A stretch of DNA of 64,000 nt from Camellia lanceoleosa (lineage: Eukaryota; Streptophyta; Magnoliopsida; Ericales; Theaceae). Position numbers and translations under genes: made by a program. The stretch covers positions 7,423,273 to 7,487,272 of the forward strand of contig CM045767.1 in the NCBI GenBank assembly GCA_025200525.1, read 5' to 3'. The notes under the pieces were generated by a model. It searched no databases and was not told the DNA's origin. It saw only the letters and a program-made list of their open reading frames with translations. This document shows, piece after piece, positions 10,033-21,360 of this stretch (positions within the stretch are counted from its first letter, which is position 1; each line of letters begins with the position of its first letter).

Positions 10033-12178
10033 TCGGCATGTGGTTTTGAGGGCCTAAATCAAAGAGGGGAGACCCTCTCTCTTTTGGCCTTATTTGTTTG
10101 CATTTTTTGGCCTTCCAAAGGAGCACATACTTTCATACTTCCAAGGCTTGGTTCAGGCCCTTTTTGGTGAATTTTGGGACCTGCCTAGACTCTTTCTTTA
10201 GCTGGTTTGGTCGCCTTGTATTTGCCTCTTGCATGTGTAGAATAATCCCTTTCATGGCTTATCAAAGTAGCACCTCATTCTTGCATGTATTGGTCATGTC
10301 TCAGTGGGTTTTTGGCCATCATTTGGCATGTCATGATTCTATTTTTGGCTGGTTTGGTAGCCTCTCATATGCTTCATATGCTTGTAGTGTAAATCATGTT
10401 TACTAGCTTGAAATGCATGATGTTTTGGCCCTCTATTCTAGCATATTTTGGCTTTGATCCAAACTGATTTTGTCCATATTTTGGGCTGCCTTAGCTTTGT
10501 TTTGAGGCCTCTTGGTCGAATAATGCTTTCCATGCATGCTTGTAGTGTAATAGCCTTGCCTAGCTTTGAGTTTTTGAGGTCCCTTACATACTTAACTTGA
10601 GGTATTTGCATGTTTTGGCATTATGAGGAATGTTATTTTAGAGCTTATTTGTTGGCCATATTCTCATGTTTGTCACTCTTTCAATGTGCTTGAGAGTTGC
10701 ACCATTATACCCCATTTGTGAGCCATTGCATGAGCTTCATTTTTGTGCCTTTCAAGCCATTATCTTAGTTAACTTTTTCCCCTATTCTGGCCTGCATAGG
10801 GTCTATTTGAAGTTGGTTTGTCCATTTGAGCATTGCCTTGCATGCCTATAGTGTAATACACTTCACTAGTTTCGGTGCTAGAGCCATTCAACATGCATTG
10901 TGTGAGTTGTCTACATCATTTCGAGTCATTTTGTATGCCATTTGAGAGTTGGAACATGTGTCCTTGCACTCCATATTTCATCCTTTTCAATGCGTTTGGA
11001 ACGTTATGTTTTATGCCTTAGGCTTGGGGCCATTGCATTGGGCATGTTTGCATGAGTTTTGGAGCCTTGTTTTCATCATCTTTGGCCACTGATTTGGGTG
11101 TGGCTGAGGTCCATCCATTTTGGTTTAAGTCCATTTTGCATCGAGTATGCCATTGTAGTTCATAGCATTGAGTATGCCACGTTGTCGCATGATTGATCAT
11201 TGCATTGTGCATGCCTTGTTCATCTCATTGTGTATATTAGTTCCATGTGCATTGTGTATGCCAGTGTCATGAGCGTTGTGCATGCCATGTAGCTTATAGC
11301 ATTGTGTATGCTAGTTGCATGTTTGCATGTTATTCCTTGCATGTTTGTATCACCTAGTTGCATTGCATTAGGATTGCATGCTAGAGTTGCATTTGTGCAT
11401 GCCATGTTTGTTGCATCGTGTTTGGGATAGGAGTTAGTCTGAACACGGGAAATGAGGGACATCTCGTACTCAAAGTGACCAAACGTGCCTTGATTCCTGG
11501 TCGCCGACATTCTTGACTACCCATGATGGAGTTGTTGGCTTTAGGTGCTTGTATGTGCATTCATTTCACATTGAGTCGTGCAATTTAGCTCCTTGGCCAT
11601 CACGCATCGAAATGCGTGATTGGTGACCCGAGGGTCGAGTACTATACTCCCTTGAGCTTATGCAATGATGGAGAGAGTGGTCGTGCACACATGTCTTGCA
11701 AATACTTTGCCGTGTCTCTCTCTTTCCCTTTGTTGTAGAAAACCAAAAACCAGGAGAGGAAACTGGTCGGCCGACCAGATTTACTGTCAGGCCGACTACT
11801 TTTTTTGGTTTCCACCACAAAAGGTAGTCGGTAGTTGGTCTCCCATGCCTATAAGCTGGTCGACAGCCTTCCCACAGATTCCCAGGGTGGTGTTTTATCT
11901 CTTTGGAGCTTTGTGCAAGTTTCTGAGATCAATTGCAAAGAAAGGCGAGTTGGGGCGTCGCGAGGGATTTCTGAACAAGGCAATTCAAGCATGCATGTGT
12001 CCTTTGTCATTCAAAGCAGAGCTAAGGCAGCCCACATTCATTTAGTTTGTATGCTCATTTAGATTGCTTACTTAGTTAATGTTGTGTAATAGTTAGCTGT
12101 AGCATATTATTCATTTCGTTGTGTAATAACTAGTTTAATTAGATTAGCTTAGGTTAGCTAGCTGGTTTTGTATTATTT

Positions 12179-12213
12179 ATTCGGACCCTCCGTCGAGAGG
12201 GCGAATTTTGTAA
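12179..12213 (+). terminator. Stem-loop followed by TGTAATAA, probable LTR polyadenylation region
   Basis: ATTCG and CCCTC pair with GAGGG and CGAAT around a short loop, then TTTTGTAATAAG follows. Element 2 has ATTTG/CAAAT in place of ATTCG/CGAAT (37853-37879), a compensating change. The position, well after the TATA box, fits the R region end. The poly(A) role is inference. Confidence 0.5.
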
Positions 12214-12540
12214 TAAGTGTGTGTGTGTGTGCTTCATGTCTTCCAACCCCACGTCTTTCTCCCTTTTATTTACCAGCTTACGATGGTTAGTTTTAGGACA
12301 TGTTTCAATTAGCATCCTTATGCTTCACATGTTTGCATTCATTCATCTGTCTTGCATGCACTGGGCTCGGCGCATCATACTAACTGCATTGTATTTCAAT
12401 TCCTGCTTGAATACATGTATCAAGTTGCATTTCACATAACATTTTAGAATAGCCGAGCCTATCTATTTGCATTTTGCATGTGTTGCATTAGCCATCTTAA
12501 CATGAACTAGAATCATGCATTGATTACTAACTAGTTTTTG

Positions 12541-12566
12541 TTTTGGCTTGCAGTACCCGGTGAGTG
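12541..12566 (+). other. Conserved acceptor/donor-like pair in LTR (element 1)
   Basis: TTGGCTTGCAG, a few bases, then GTGAGTGTTTATG. The same block is seen at 75-100, 17781-17805, 38220-38245 and 63085-63110, with GTAAGT or GTGAGT always kept. It may bound a micro-exon or provide an alternative donor. Confidence 0.4.
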
Positions 12567-12721
12567 TTTATGCTTTAGCATCCTTGCATGTGTGTAAGTG
12601 ATTGCCATGATAGCATGCTTACCATGAGGCTAACTGCTTATGTGATATAATTGCCTGAATGCCTGTGGGTGAAGGTTGGATTACTTGAATTGGAACAATT
12701 CATTGATTGCGAGTTTTAAGC

Positions 12722-12803
12722 CCACTTGAGAGTGGCAAATCACCATGTTTTCTAAGCCCACTTGAGGGTGGCAAAATCCGCATTTCAGCCTACTTGCGAG
12801 TAG
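12722..12803 (+). other. Three small hairpins with compensating changes
   Basis: CCACTTGAGAGTGG (12722-12735), CCACTTGAGGGTGG (12758-12771) and CTACTTGCGAGTAG (12790-12803). The arms differ between copies but still pair. Related hairpins are at 253-266, 17991-18004 (CCACCCGAGGGTGG), 18022-18035, 38395-38412 and 63258-63271. Confidence 0.65.
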
Positions 12804-12983
12804 CAAACCGCTTTCAAAAACAAACATGAGATGTTTTGTTCCAACTTAGGCGATCCAGTCTATACTTGTATGTTGTGCGCACCACATAGTAATTCTAGGT
12901 TAATAATCGAAATAAGAACACATGTGTTTTCAAAAACAAGATATCATGTTAGTAAAGGCCGATCTTTGATCGGGCGAGCGGGG

Positions 12984-12988
12984 GTGCT
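12984..12988. other. Target-site duplication GTGCT, left copy
   Basis: GTGCT directly before the solo LTR and again at 18507-18511 directly after it. The flanking LTR reads through when one copy and the insert are removed. Confidence 0.92.
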
Positions 12989-13688
12989 TGTAGACACCCC
13001 ATTTTTGACCGACCTTAAGACTCAGACGTCACCGTTTGAGCGCTCGGTGATGTTGCATGCTGTGCTCGTTTAGAAGTCTCAGAGTCGTAGCCGTGCGCCC
13101 TGCCTCCGGACTTCCGAACTTTCTTCTGTGCCTTGTCTCGGTTTGCAAACCAGACTCGGTTTTCTCCGTTTTCTTTCCCGCGGGAAGGGAGTGGTCCTAT
13201 AGACTATCTCCCGGTGGCCGTGTGCTACATTTCGTGGCCGTAGGCCATTTTGCCCATTTCGGAGTCGGTTTTGAACCCTTGCTGAGCCCGTGTGCCTCGG
13301 TTGGGGACCGCCAAACCATCTCCGATTTCTCCGGTTCTTGGCTGGTACCTCTGTTTTATCATTTTGAGGAACACTGGGCCCTCGATGCCACTTCATGGTC
13401 AGATGCCACTTTACTGCTCAGGGTTTTGGGACCGGAATCTGCGTGCTTTGGGCCCCTCGCTTTCATTTTGCATCAGTTTTCTCGATTTTGGCAGAACCTC
13501 TGCTTTTGTCATTCCGAGGGACACTGGGTCGCAGATACCCTTACTTCACGCTAAACACCACTTCCCAGACTGCGGCCCATTTTGGGATCCCGTGCCGGTT
13601 TGGGCCCCGAGCGTTCATTTCTCATTAGTTTTTGTTCAAATTTGGCAGGTACCTCTGTTTCAACACCAGGAAGATCACTGGGGGGTGG

Positions 13689-14090
13689 GAGGCCAGCAAT
13701 TATCCCAGATAACCAGTTTTGCTCTTCCGGGCCAATGTTGAACACCCTGGGGATATTTTCTTCCGACCAAAGCTGCATATCTGTGATCAGGGGACATGGG
13801 AGGACCCTAAAAACTACTGGTCGGCCAGCAATTGTGGATTTCATTTTTGAGCCTCTCCTTCAAGTCCTATGTTGTGACTCCTGTTTCAGTGTTGCCAATT
13901 TCCGACCTTGGAACCTTGTTCCACACATCTGGGAGGACCTTAAAAGTTGGTGGTCGGCTAGCAATTGTTGATTTCATTTTTGTGCCTCTCCTTCAAGTTC
14001 TATGTTGTGACTTTCGCTTCAGAGTTGCCAGATTCCGACCTTGGGGTCTTATTCTACACACATGGGAGGACACCATTGCATAGTGGTCGG
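13689..14090 (+). repeat. 133-bp tandem repeat in the solo LTR
   Basis: The block ending in GGTCGGCCAGCAATTG recurs with equivalent positions at 13689, 13821, 13954 and 14087, that is steps of 132, 133 and 133 bases. Each unit carries one GGTCGGCC-type half-palindrome and the text TCCTTCAAGT. Confidence 0.8.
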
Positions 14091-14190
14091 CCAGAATTTT
14101 TGCACTTCAGTTTTGGGCCATGGCCGGCCGGCCAGGGTGAGTGGGTGGCCACGGTGGGGTGGCCGGCCACCTCGAAGTTACAGCCGGCCA
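14090..14190. promoter_or_regulatory. GGCCGGCC-type palindrome cluster in the solo LTR
   Basis: GGTCGGCC, GGCCGGCCGGCC (14122-14133), GTGGCCAC, TGGCCGGCCA (14160-14169) and GCCGGC follow one another. Two of the centre-to-centre steps are 21 bases (14127.5 to 14148.5, 14164.5 to 14185.5); others are irregular. It is the counterpart of the 9313-9400 cluster. Confidence 0.55.
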
Positions 14191-14657
14191 CTACGCTTTC
14201 AAATTTCTTTCCAGCTGTCCGGATATTTTTCTAAATATCCCGGGCATCCGGGGGATATTTTGGGAGGGAAAGCTTGGGTGCTTTTCCCTCCCCTTTTACA
14301 CCTTTTCTTGCTTACTTAAAGGGTTGGGCAGCTCCTTTGCTAGGGTTGGAACATTTTCTCTCAAGGCTTCATCTTCCCTAACCTCCATTTTCATAGCCAA
14401 AAACTCAAAAACCTTCAAGCTTCCTAGCTAATTCCTTCATCAACCCTAAGCTCCATCATCACCACCTCCATTCCAGCAGCAAGGGAGTGTTCTTCAGAGG
14501 CTTAGAAGCAACTTTCATCAAGGCAAGAAGAGGCAAAAGACTTGTCTTCAAGGGTAAGTCTCAATTCCCTTTTTTCTAGCATAATTTTCCATCAATTCTT
14601 TACCCTATTTGCTTTCAGTTTTTGGGCTCCAACCCCTACTGGTTTTGGGCTTATTTT

Positions 14658-15006
14658 GAGCCCCTCTACAACTTTGTAGAAGGGCTCAACCTCATTTGGT
14701 GTCTCCATGATATACTTCCTTCAATATCACTCTTTAGGCCATTGTTTTGCATGCTTTATTTGCCTTATGAGTAATCTGATTTCGAGACTGATGTAAACTG
14801 TTGGTGGGCTTATATTGAGCCCCTCTTCAACATTTAAGAAGGGCTCCATCATGTTTGGCTTCTCTATCATGCACTTCCTTTGAAATTCTTCCATTTTACC
14901 GTAAAATTGCATGATTGTTTTGGCCTATTTTTAATCTGATTTGGAGCATGAAACATACTGATATTGTGCTTATTTTGAGCCCCTCTTCAACATTGAAGAA
15001 GGGCTC
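14658..15006 (+). repeat. Three copies of a GAGCCC...GGGCTC hairpin
   Basis: Hairpins at 14658-14687, 14817-14846 and 14977-15006, about 160 bases apart. The first has TCTACAA paired with TTGTAGA, the third TCTTCAA with TTGAAGA, a compensating exchange. They lie downstream of the donor-like site at 14554. Confidence 0.65.
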
Positions 15007-15834
15007 AACCTGGGCTTCTTGCTCTACATATCACTTGCTTTGAATTCTTGTTCCACTCCCATTTTGCATGCTTTTTTAAGCTCACCATGCTTCGGATTTC
15101 AGCCTTCATCAGGCCTAAAGAGTGCCTTATTTTGGTCCTTTCTTCATGCTTTGTTAAGGGTCTTAGGCCATTTGATGATTGGTTTTGGTACTTGTTTTGT
15201 AATCCTCCATATTTCCCGTAAAATCGCATGCTTTGTTAGGCTTGCTTAGCTTCGGATTTCAGCCTTCATCAGGCTTAGAAAATGTCTTGTTTTGATCCAT
15301 TCTTCAAGTTTTATTAAAGGTCTTAAGTTTTTTGGTCATTGCTTATGATACCTCTCTTTATAGCCCTCTTTTGGCCCAAATTTTGCATGCTGTATTTAGT
15401 ATATCTACACACTGAATTGGAGGCTGTCATCTATTGTAAATGTACATATTTTTGGTCCCTCTTTAGTTTTGTAGAACTGATTTTTTTGGTTTGAGTGTTG
15501 TATATACTACTTGCTTTGTAATTCCCTTCTTTTCCCCCATTTTTGCATGCCATTATTGCCATATCAATGCTCACAATTTGGCCATGTTTTGTACTGAAAA
15601 GATGCTATTTTTGGGGCTTCCTTGCTACTGTTTTTGCTTTCATGTACCAATTTTGCATGTTTAGCATAGCTGTAGGCCATTTCGGGTACTTAAAATCATA
15701 TTTCGGGATGATTTCATGCATTGATTGTCATTTCGTACCATCTCGGGGCTGTTTTCCCCTTCATTTAGCTGCTGAAATTTGGTTTGCATGCATGCATATC
15801 ATTTTCCATGTCATTTCATGCCTCAGTGCATTGC

Positions 15835-16830
15835 CTCGGTTTGCGTGCCCGTGGGCATGCACTTCGAGGCACTCCGTTTTCATTCATCGGCCTCTTATGT
15901 GAGTGCGGCTGAGGTCCTCTCATATTAGTGTAAGCCCAATTTGCCTTTTTCATGCTTGTATATCATCGCCTCGATTTGCGTACCCGTGGGCACGCACTTT
16001 GAGGCACCTCTGTTTTACCCGACGGCAGCCTATGTGAGTGCGGCTGAAGCTCTCTCATGTTGGCGTAAGCCCATCTTTGCATTCTGTATGCCATTTCATA
16101 CATTTCTCGATTTGCGTGCCCGTGTGCGCGCATTTCGAGGTGCATCTTTTTATCCGACGGCAGCCTATGTGAGTGCGGCTGAGGCTCTCTCATGTTGGCG
16201 TAAGCCCATCATCGCATGCCGTATGCCACATCATCGCCTCGGTTTCGTGCATCGCGCCGCATTTCGAAACGCCGGCACTTCAGTTTTATCTGAATTGCAT
16301 TTCATCATCGCCTCGGTTTACGTGCCCGTGTGCACGCATTTCGAGACACTTCGATTTTATCCGAATTGCATTTCATCATCGCCTCGGTTTACGTGCCCGT
16401 GTGCATGCATTTCGAGGCACTTCGGTTTTATCCGAATTGCATTTCATCACCGCCTCGGTTTACGTGCCCGTGAGCACGCATTTCGAGGCACTTCGGTTTT
16501 ATCTGATTTGCATCTCACATCATTGCCTCGGTTTGCGTGCCCGTGTGCACGCATTTCGAGGCAACTCCTTTTTTTTTTTATCCGACGGCCTCTTATGTGA
16601 GTGCGGCCGAGGCTCTCTCATGTTAATGTAAGCCCAATTTGCATTTTCCATGTCATTTGCATTCTGTATGCCGTTTCATGCCTGTATGTCACCGCCTCGG
16701 TTTGCGTGCCCGTGGGCACGCATTTCGAGGTATCTCATTTTAGTCCCATTGTACATCATTTTTCATGTCATTTCATGTTTTCATGCTATCACCTCGGTTT
16801 GCGTGCCCGTGGGCACGCATTTTGAGACAT
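15835..16830 (+). repeat. Tandem repeat with TGCGTGCCC-GT-GGGCACGCA palindrome
   Basis: About nine units contain TTGCGTGCCCGT followed by a CACGCATTTCGAGGCA-like arm. From 16310 to 16525 the steps are 71, 71 and 73 bases; elsewhere units are longer because of inserted 'gtgagtgcggctgaggctctctcatg' blocks. The best copies have perfect 9-bp arms around GT. Confidence 0.8.
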
Positions 16831-17990
16831 CTCATTTGCATAGCATTGTGCATCCTAGATCATATTTTAGTTGCATTCATGCATGTCGTGCATATTGCAT
16901 CGTGTTCGGGATAGGAATTAGCCCGGGCACAGGAAACGAGGCACGTTTCGTACTCCGAGTGACGGAACGGGTCTCAATTCCCAAGTCACCGACACTCCGG
17001 ATTGCCCATGATGGAGTTGGGTTTTGTTGTAGCATTCATATGCATTCATCCTATATTGAGTTGTGCAAATCGGCTTCTCGGCCATCATGCATCGATATGC
17101 GTGATTGGTGGCCCGAGGATCGAGGCATGCATATATTTGTGAAATACATTGCTATGCCCTTTCCCTACTTTCTGTTGCAGCAAAATCAAGGATCAGCAAA
17201 TTTTTGGAGTCTGGCACGTATTTCGAGAAAAGTGCAAACAGAGGCTAATTGGGGCATCCCAGTGGATTTCCGCGCCAGTGCAGCCCGGCATACATCATTC
17301 ATCAGAAACAAGGCAACCCCTGGCTTGCATGCCAGCTTTACAGCTTTCTTAGTTTAATCTGTACATTAATTAGAAATCTGTACAATTCTTTTATTCGGAC
17401 TGTATTATTATTCATTCGGACCCTCTGCGCGAGGGCATAATTGTAATAAGGGTGTGTGAGTGTGATGTATGTCTTCCAACCCCCATTTCTTTCTCCCTTT
17501 TATTTACCTGCTTATGATGGTTAGATATAGGGCATATTTCAATTAGCATACAGTATGACAGCATGTTTGCATCATTCATCTGTTTTGCATGCACCGGGCT
17601 CGGCGCATCATACAAACTGCATTTGTATTTCAATTCCAAGTTGAATACTTGATAGTTGTAGCATTTCACATGTCATATTTAGAATAGCCGAGCCCGCTAT
17701 AGTTTGCATCTTTGCATGTGTTGCATTAGGCAATTCTGTATACTTAGGATCCATGCATGGATTTCTAATCGGCTTTTGTTTTGGCTTGGAGTACTCGGTG
17801 AGTTTTATGCTTTAGCATCCTTGCATGCGTGTGAGTGTTGCCATGATTGCATGTTTACCATGAGGCTATGTGCTTATGTGATATAACTGCCTTGAATGCC
17901 TGTGGGTGGAGGTTGGATTACTTGGATTGGACAATTCATCGAATGTTTGTTTTAAGCCTTTGGATAGTGGCAAAACCGTGTTTTCTAAGC

Positions 17991-18035
17991 CCACCCGAGG
18001 GTGGCAAATCCGCGTCTTAGCCTACTTGCGAGTAG
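17991..18035 (+). other. Hairpin pair in the solo LTR
   Basis: CCACCCGAGGGTGG (17991-18004) and CTACTTGCGAGTAG (18022-18035), homologues of the hairpins at 12722-12803. Confidence 0.6.
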
Positions 18036-18506
18036 CACCATCAAACCATTTTCAACAAACAAACATGAGATGTTTAGTTCCAATTCAGGCGATTCAGTCT
18101 ATACTTGTATGCTGTGCGCATCACATAGTAACCTAGGCTAATAACCGGAATAAGAACTCACAAAGTTTTCAAAAACAGATATCATGGTTAGTAGTGGCCG
18201 GTCTTTGGCCGGCGAGAAGTGCTCACGATGTGGCCTTCCCCAATCGTACCAAAGATCCCGAGCCAACTTTGGTGATGACGGACACGTGGCCTTTGGCACT
18301 GAGTTAGGGTTTCCTAAATTTCCCATTTAAAAAATATTTAGGTGGCGACTCTGTTATCTGGCAAAGCAGTCCATGTTTGGCACTTCTTTCAAAAAATCAG
18401 TTTTCTCAAAACGATTTGCCGGATTCGGACTCTTTGGTTCAAGATTTGGAACCGCAACAAAAATCGAGTCCGAACTGTAGCCGAAGTCCCCCGCGGACGT
18501 GTTACA

Positions 18507-18849
18507 GTGCTCATTGCATGACCTTTCCCTCTCGTACCCAAGTTCCCGAGCCGAGGCAACTTTGGTGATGACGGACACGTGGCCTTAGGCACGAGTCAGG
18601 GTTTCCTAAATCCCCCAAAATAAAATATTTAGGTGGCGACTCTGTATCTGGCAAAGCAGTCCATGTTTGGCATTTCTTTCTAAAAATCAGTTTTTCAAAA
18701 CGATTTGCCAGATTTGGACTCTTTGGTGATTTATCAATCTCGCATTGCACTTTGCAAGATCAGATTAAGAACCGTGACATGGAGTTCGAACTGTAGTGAG
18801 CCCAATGAACAAAACGGGATTTTCCCGGGACGTTCGGGCGCGTCTACTG
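18507..18849 (+). repeat. 5' LTR of element 1, part 2
   Basis: Continues the LTR interrupted at 12988, beginning with the second GTGCT and the CTCATTGCATGACC text expected there. The end is diverged: where other LTRs finish CGGACGTGTTACA, this one has extra sequence around 18800-18849, so the end at about 18849 is approximate. Confidence 0.7.
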
Positions 18850-18851
18850 TT

Positions 18852-18871
18852 TCTAGCGACTCTGTTGGAGA
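18852..18871 (+). other. Primer binding site region of element 1
   Basis: Reads TAGCGACTCTGTTGGAGA just after the LTR. Element 2 has CGCGACTCACCGGGAG at the same place (38899-38914). Ogre elements are usually reported to use an Arg tRNA primer, which would fit, but I cannot verify the match. A similar TGGCGACTCTG also sits inside each LTR. Confidence 0.5.
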
Positions 18872-19849
18872 TTTAGAGAACTTGACTCGAACTCATGATA
18901 TCTTGTTTTGATTACACTTATGTGTTTCTTTGCATTGCATTTGCATTGGTACACCTAAGACACCGTGTTTGCCATCTGCTATTCCTGAACGGTTTGCCGG
19001 AGGCTCGCTTTGAAAAGTGTGCCATAAGGCTGATCGGTTATGGGCTTTGCCACGATGGGAACACAAACCCCAGTTTTTACCGGGGCACACTTTTTGGCCA
19101 TTCAATCTAGTGCATATTCGGAATCCATAGTGACCATTCCAAGCTAGGACATGCTGCTTACCCGATTGTAGGTTGTTTGAAACTGCTGCGTGCATAGTGA
19201 AACCCTAGCTCCTGACAAAATAGGACAAGGAAACCCTACCCCAACATAGGGGTGTTTTGGCTCTCACTTGCTTGGTATGTGCTTTTAGAATGCGTCTCTA
19301 CAGGAATGCATGTATCAGTTTGCAAGTCTAGGCATCAGGCTTGCGGGCATTAGCATCAGTGTTTTGAGAATCAGTTATATCTGCGGGTATCAGATTCAGA
19401 TTTGGGGCGGTGATTTGGAAACCATGATCAGTAGTTGAGAACAATATATCCAGCTTACAAATGCCAACTGTGTGTTGTCATACCGATTGTGTGTTGTGTT
19501 TATTTAAGCTGTTATGCTGTCCGTTTTCTGGTTGTTTATTTCCTTATTTTGCTTTATTTACCTTTTTGCTAGGTAGTTTAGCACAATTGCTTCCCACCAA
19601 CCTGATATTCCCCAAGCACTTTGGACTAGAGGTCGCAGACTTCATCGATCTGAGGATCTGGTAGACGGACAACCAGTGTTCCATTCTTTACCCCCGGTTA
19701 CTAGACGGAGGGCAGTTAGGCAGAGGATATCAGTTTAGTAGTCAGTTCAAAGGGCTTTGTCTACCCCACCTGAGTATAGTAGGGATCAGTGTTCTGTTTC
19801 TCCCGCAGAGAGGGAACATATACCGGTAGTTTAGCTAGATCAGGGCAGT
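18872..19849 (+). other. Untranslated leader of element 1
   Basis: No long open frame. Closely similar to 38915-39614 in element 2, including 'gaccattccaa-ctaggaca' and 'gaaaccctagctcctgacaaaatagg'. A pyrimidine-rich acceptor-like tract TTCTGTTTCTCCCGCAG ends at about 19807, about 42 bases before the first gag ATG. Confidence 0.6.
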
Positions 19850-21360
19850 ATGGCAAGAATGGAAGAAATGATGCGTCAACTCCAAGAAAGTATGAAAATC
19901 ATGCAGCAGGACGCTGTTCGTCAAGCCGAATTTGCCAAACAACAGGCCGAGGTCATGGCTCAACAGGGAGAGTTAATTGCTAGGCTACAACAGCAAACCA
20001 GAGCATATACTTCACACCAGGTTCCTCCCCCACCAAGAGTCCCAATACCCAGGGAGACGGCGAATGTCCTGAATGTCCAGGAGGATATAGACATCCCAAC
20101 GTGGCCACCTTCGCCCTCGATTCTACCTCAGTTATCCAAGGCACCCACACCTATTAGTCTACCGGATTCCCCCTTTGAGTCGAGGTAGACCCCATGGCAT
20201 TAAAAGTGAGCAAGCTTGAAAAGCTGTTCAAGAAATCTCAAGGTGTGAAGTCCATTCCGGACATTGAGGATGGGTATACCAATGCGGCCGTAACTTTGCC
20301 GGACCGGTTTAAGATGCCACATATTGGCTGCTTTGACGGATCTGGGGATCCCATGGTGCATTTGCGGCTGTTTTCGGACATACTAAGGCCGATGGGCCTC
20401 ACCAGATTACAGAAGCTTTCTTTGTTCGGCCGGACCCTGTCGGGTGTAGCGGCCATTTGGTATGAAAAATTAGAAGATTCCGTCAAGAGGAACTGGGAGG
20501 AGATGGCCGAGGCCTTCGTAGCTCAATACTCCTACAACACATAGATCGAGATCACAACTTGTGATCTTGAGATGACTAGACAGGAGCTGAATGAGAGCTT
20601 TTCTGACTTCGTAACCCGCTAGAGGGCCAAGGCCTCGATGATGACCATTAGGCCAACTGACAAAGATCAAATACGGATGGTTGTACGCAATCTCCAGCCC
20701 AAGCTTATGTAGAAGATGATCATCCTCCCTCTCCCCACTTTTGGGGATCTACATGAGATTGGGGTGTAGATCGAGGATGCTTTGAAGGAGGGTCTGATCA
20801 ACAATGACAAAGAGTAGCCTAGGAGGACCTTTAACCGCAACACGAATGCAGACACGAGCAGTGCTGCAACTGCCAGAACCTCAGAAGTAAGCATGGTCAT
20901 CACCACCCCCCCAAGAACCCTTACCGCTACACCATTCACCGGTGCGTCCCGAAGTAACCCACAAACAACCAAGTACCAACCTTGAGGCCAAAGAACCTTC
21001 ACTCCATTATACATGCCCCTGTCCAAAGCTCTGGGGGTTTTAATCAGGAAAGGGGACTTGAAGCCCTTGGAGCCGCGGCCATTGCCAGAAACACTTCCCC
21101 CCTCCCATAACCCAGCCAAATATTGCGCCTTTCACCAGCAACATGGTCATGACACCGACCATTGCTTTAGATTGCGTCACGAGATTCAGGATCTCGTCGA
21201 CAATAGGGTGATCGTGCCTTCGGAGAAGCCGAACGTCACAACTAACCCTCTCCCACCACATAACCAAGCTCCACCTCCCAAACGCATCAACTCAATCCAA
21301 ACTGGGGTCGTGTCATATGACCCTAGCATACATATCACCCCTTCTCACCTACCCAAGTAG
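19850..21360 (+). pseudogene. Gag of element 1 (broken)
   Basis: The first segment (19850-20188) encodes a Gln-rich coiled-coil N-terminus (MARMEEMMRQLQESMKIM...) and ends in TAG. After a frame change at 20188-20194 the gag core follows: FDGSGDPMVHLRLFSDIL, WYEKLED, FVAQYS. The same frame then runs to 21360, broken by TAG at 20542, 20620, 20710, 20767 and 20815 and by TGA at 20983. A Tat-type zinc-binding motif with spacing C-x2-H-x4-H-x4-C is encoded near 21124-21165 (CAFHQQHGHDTDHC), then FRLRHEIQDLVDN. Gag would form the particle. Stops replace probable Gln and Trp codons, so this copy makes no full protein. Confidence 0.82.

Larger units (their letters stand above)
8615..12988 (+). repeat. 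5' LTR of element 1, part 1
   Basis: Starts TGTAGACACCCC. The first about 440 bp match the 3' LTR at 34721-35165, and 9061-9300 matches 63757-64000. It holds a palindrome cluster (9313-9400), a perfect inverted repeat (9465-9486), a TATA-like box (9536-9542), a splice-donor-like site (9774), a degenerate repeat tract of 'cattgtgtatgcc' units (about 11150-11430), a stem-loop with TGTAATAA (12179-12213) and three small hairpins (12722-12803). It ends at the 5-bp duplication GTGCT (12984-12988). Confidence 0.9.
12989..18506 (+). mobile_element. Solo Ogre-type LTR (5,518 bp) inside element 1's 5' LTR
   Basis: Begins TGTAGACACCCC and ends GACGTGTTACA, flanked by GTGCT on both sides, with no PBS, PPT or coding region between, so it is a single LTR left by LTR-LTR recombination. 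It is longer than the other LTRs here because of internal tandem repeats: a 133-bp unit (13689-14090), three hairpin-bearing units (14658-15006) and about 71-bp units (15835-16830). It keeps the donor-like site (14554), the poly(A)-type stem-loop (17394-17443) and the hairpin set (17991-18035). Confidence 0.9.

Noticed and set aside
15941..16631. Open frames of about 150-220 codons in the solo LTR
   Set aside because: They translate the 71-bp tandem repeat and are open in two frames; no sign of a gene.
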